Assembly: GCA_000435675.1 (NCBI GenBank)
Contig: FR895147.1
Span: 55,597 to 76,744 of the forward strand
Reading direction: 5' to 3'
Length of the DNA stretch: 21,148 bases
From: Eggerthella sp. CAG:298
GTDB lineage: Bacteria > Actinomycetota > Coriobacteriia > Coriobacteriales > Eggerthellaceae
Positions 20,829 through 21,148 of the stretch are shown here, piece by piece. A model generated the notes under the pieces. That model worked only from the letters and a program-made list of their open reading frames with translations, had not been told where the DNA came from and searched no databases. The position numbers were made by a program, and so were the translations under genes. How positions within the stretch are numbered: the first letter of the stretch is position 1; the number at the start of each line of letters is the position of its first letter.

Positions 20829-21148
20829 CTAATTTACGCGCGGACGCTGACCTGTCGTGTCAGCAGACGTGCGGCGCTCGCGCGTGCGAACTGCGCCGGT
20901 GCCCTGTGGGTCGCGCGGGGCGCTGCTGTGGATGGTGGTCGTGCAATAGGGGCAGATCGACCATTCAGGATTGAGCGCGTGGTGGCACGTGGGGCAAAGG
21001 TTCTTCAAGCGCTGGTGGCAATTAGGACAGAGCACGTAATCATTCTCGACCGGATAGCCGCAGTGGGCGCACGTGCCATACTGCATGAGCTGCCTGCGCT
21101 TGAGCGCCACATCAAGATCCTGCTCGTCGCGATCCTCGATCGTGAGCG
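20829..21148 (-). CDS. Zinc-ribbon domain protein, 5' end outside the window
   Basis: The frame stays open to the right edge, reading LTIEDRDEQDLDVALKRRQ before the ribbon, so the GTG at 21110 is unlikely to be the start and this is the C-terminal part of a larger protein. Two treble-clef pairs are visible: CAHC and CPNC, then CPTC and CPYC, a double zinc ribbon. A polar, Arg/Thr-rich tail of about 30 residues ends at RPRVN. Function is unknown: such ribbons occur in many bacterial proteins of unrelated roles. It precedes thrS on the same strand with an 83-nt gap and no evident terminator, so it may be co-transcribed with thrS. Confidence 0.75.
   Translation of the reverse strand, partial: LTIEDRDEQDLDVALKRRQLMQYGTCAHCGYPVENDYVLCPNCHQRLKNLCPTCHHALNPEWSICPYCTTTIHSSAPRDPQGTGAVRTRERRTSADTTGQRPRVN

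Noticed and set aside
1..21148. CRISPR arrays, rRNA, tRNA genes, insertion sequences or phage genes
   Set aside because: No regularly spaced repeats, cloverleaf genes, transposase or phage-type proteins were found on either strand.

Overview
The window looks like a chromosomal stretch from a moderately GC-rich actinobacterium. The class Coriobacteriia (Eggerthellales/Slackia-type relatives) is my best guess. It rests on the style of the proteins: a Bacillus-type phospho-sugar mutase, a two-gene SUF system and an unusual release factor 1 C-terminus. Nothing in the window fixes the genus. No phage, transposase, CRISPR, rRNA or tRNA gene is visible. Most of the content is core housekeeping, with one metal-resistance island and two kinds of non-coding repeat.

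Layout. 1-3023 (minus): the 5' part of an NAD(P)H-hydrate dehydratase gene that runs off the left edge, preceded by acpS and glmS. 3193-5401 (minus): an infC-rpmI-rplT operon followed by a stripped-down trigger-factor-like gene coupled to rplT. The operon has a long leader with a terminator-like hairpin and appears to start infC at AUA. 5624-8498 (minus): a phosphoglucomutase/phosphomannomutase gene and two unknown membrane-anchored proteins. 8742-10456 (plus): a SufC ATPase and a short SufB/D scaffold, which together look like a minimal SUF iron-sulfur system. 10568-10792 (minus): acyl carrier protein, sharing a bidirectional terminator with the suf pair. 11033-11872 (plus): a formate/nitrite-family channel. 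11883-12066: a large nested inverted repeat without coding potential. 12225-14784 (plus): an SmtB-type repressor with a clear operator, a free HMA metal-binding protein and a Zn/Cd P-type ATPase. 14973-17231 (minus): prfA-prmC (release factor 1 and its methylase), where PrmC carries a long acidic insertion. 17325-18636 (minus): trxA-trxB. 18832-21148 (minus): thrS, preceded by the 3' end of a zinc-ribbon gene cut by the right edge.

How the genes fit together. Several cassettes serve translation (infC/rpmI/rplT, prfA/prmC, thrS), and each seems to carry its own RNA-level control. infC has a rare start codon and an attenuator-like leader. prfA has an intrinsic terminator in its short leader. 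thrS has a hairpin just before its ribosome binding site that mimics the anticodon arm of tRNA-Thr(GGU). The last is the most interesting single observation, because it implies autoregulation by tRNA mimicry as known for E. coli thrS but built from an apparently unrelated sequence. Other points for a second look are the trigger factor without a PPIase domain, a near-identical 31-32 nt element directly after the stop codons of sufB and thrS, and the nested hairpin element at 11883-12066.
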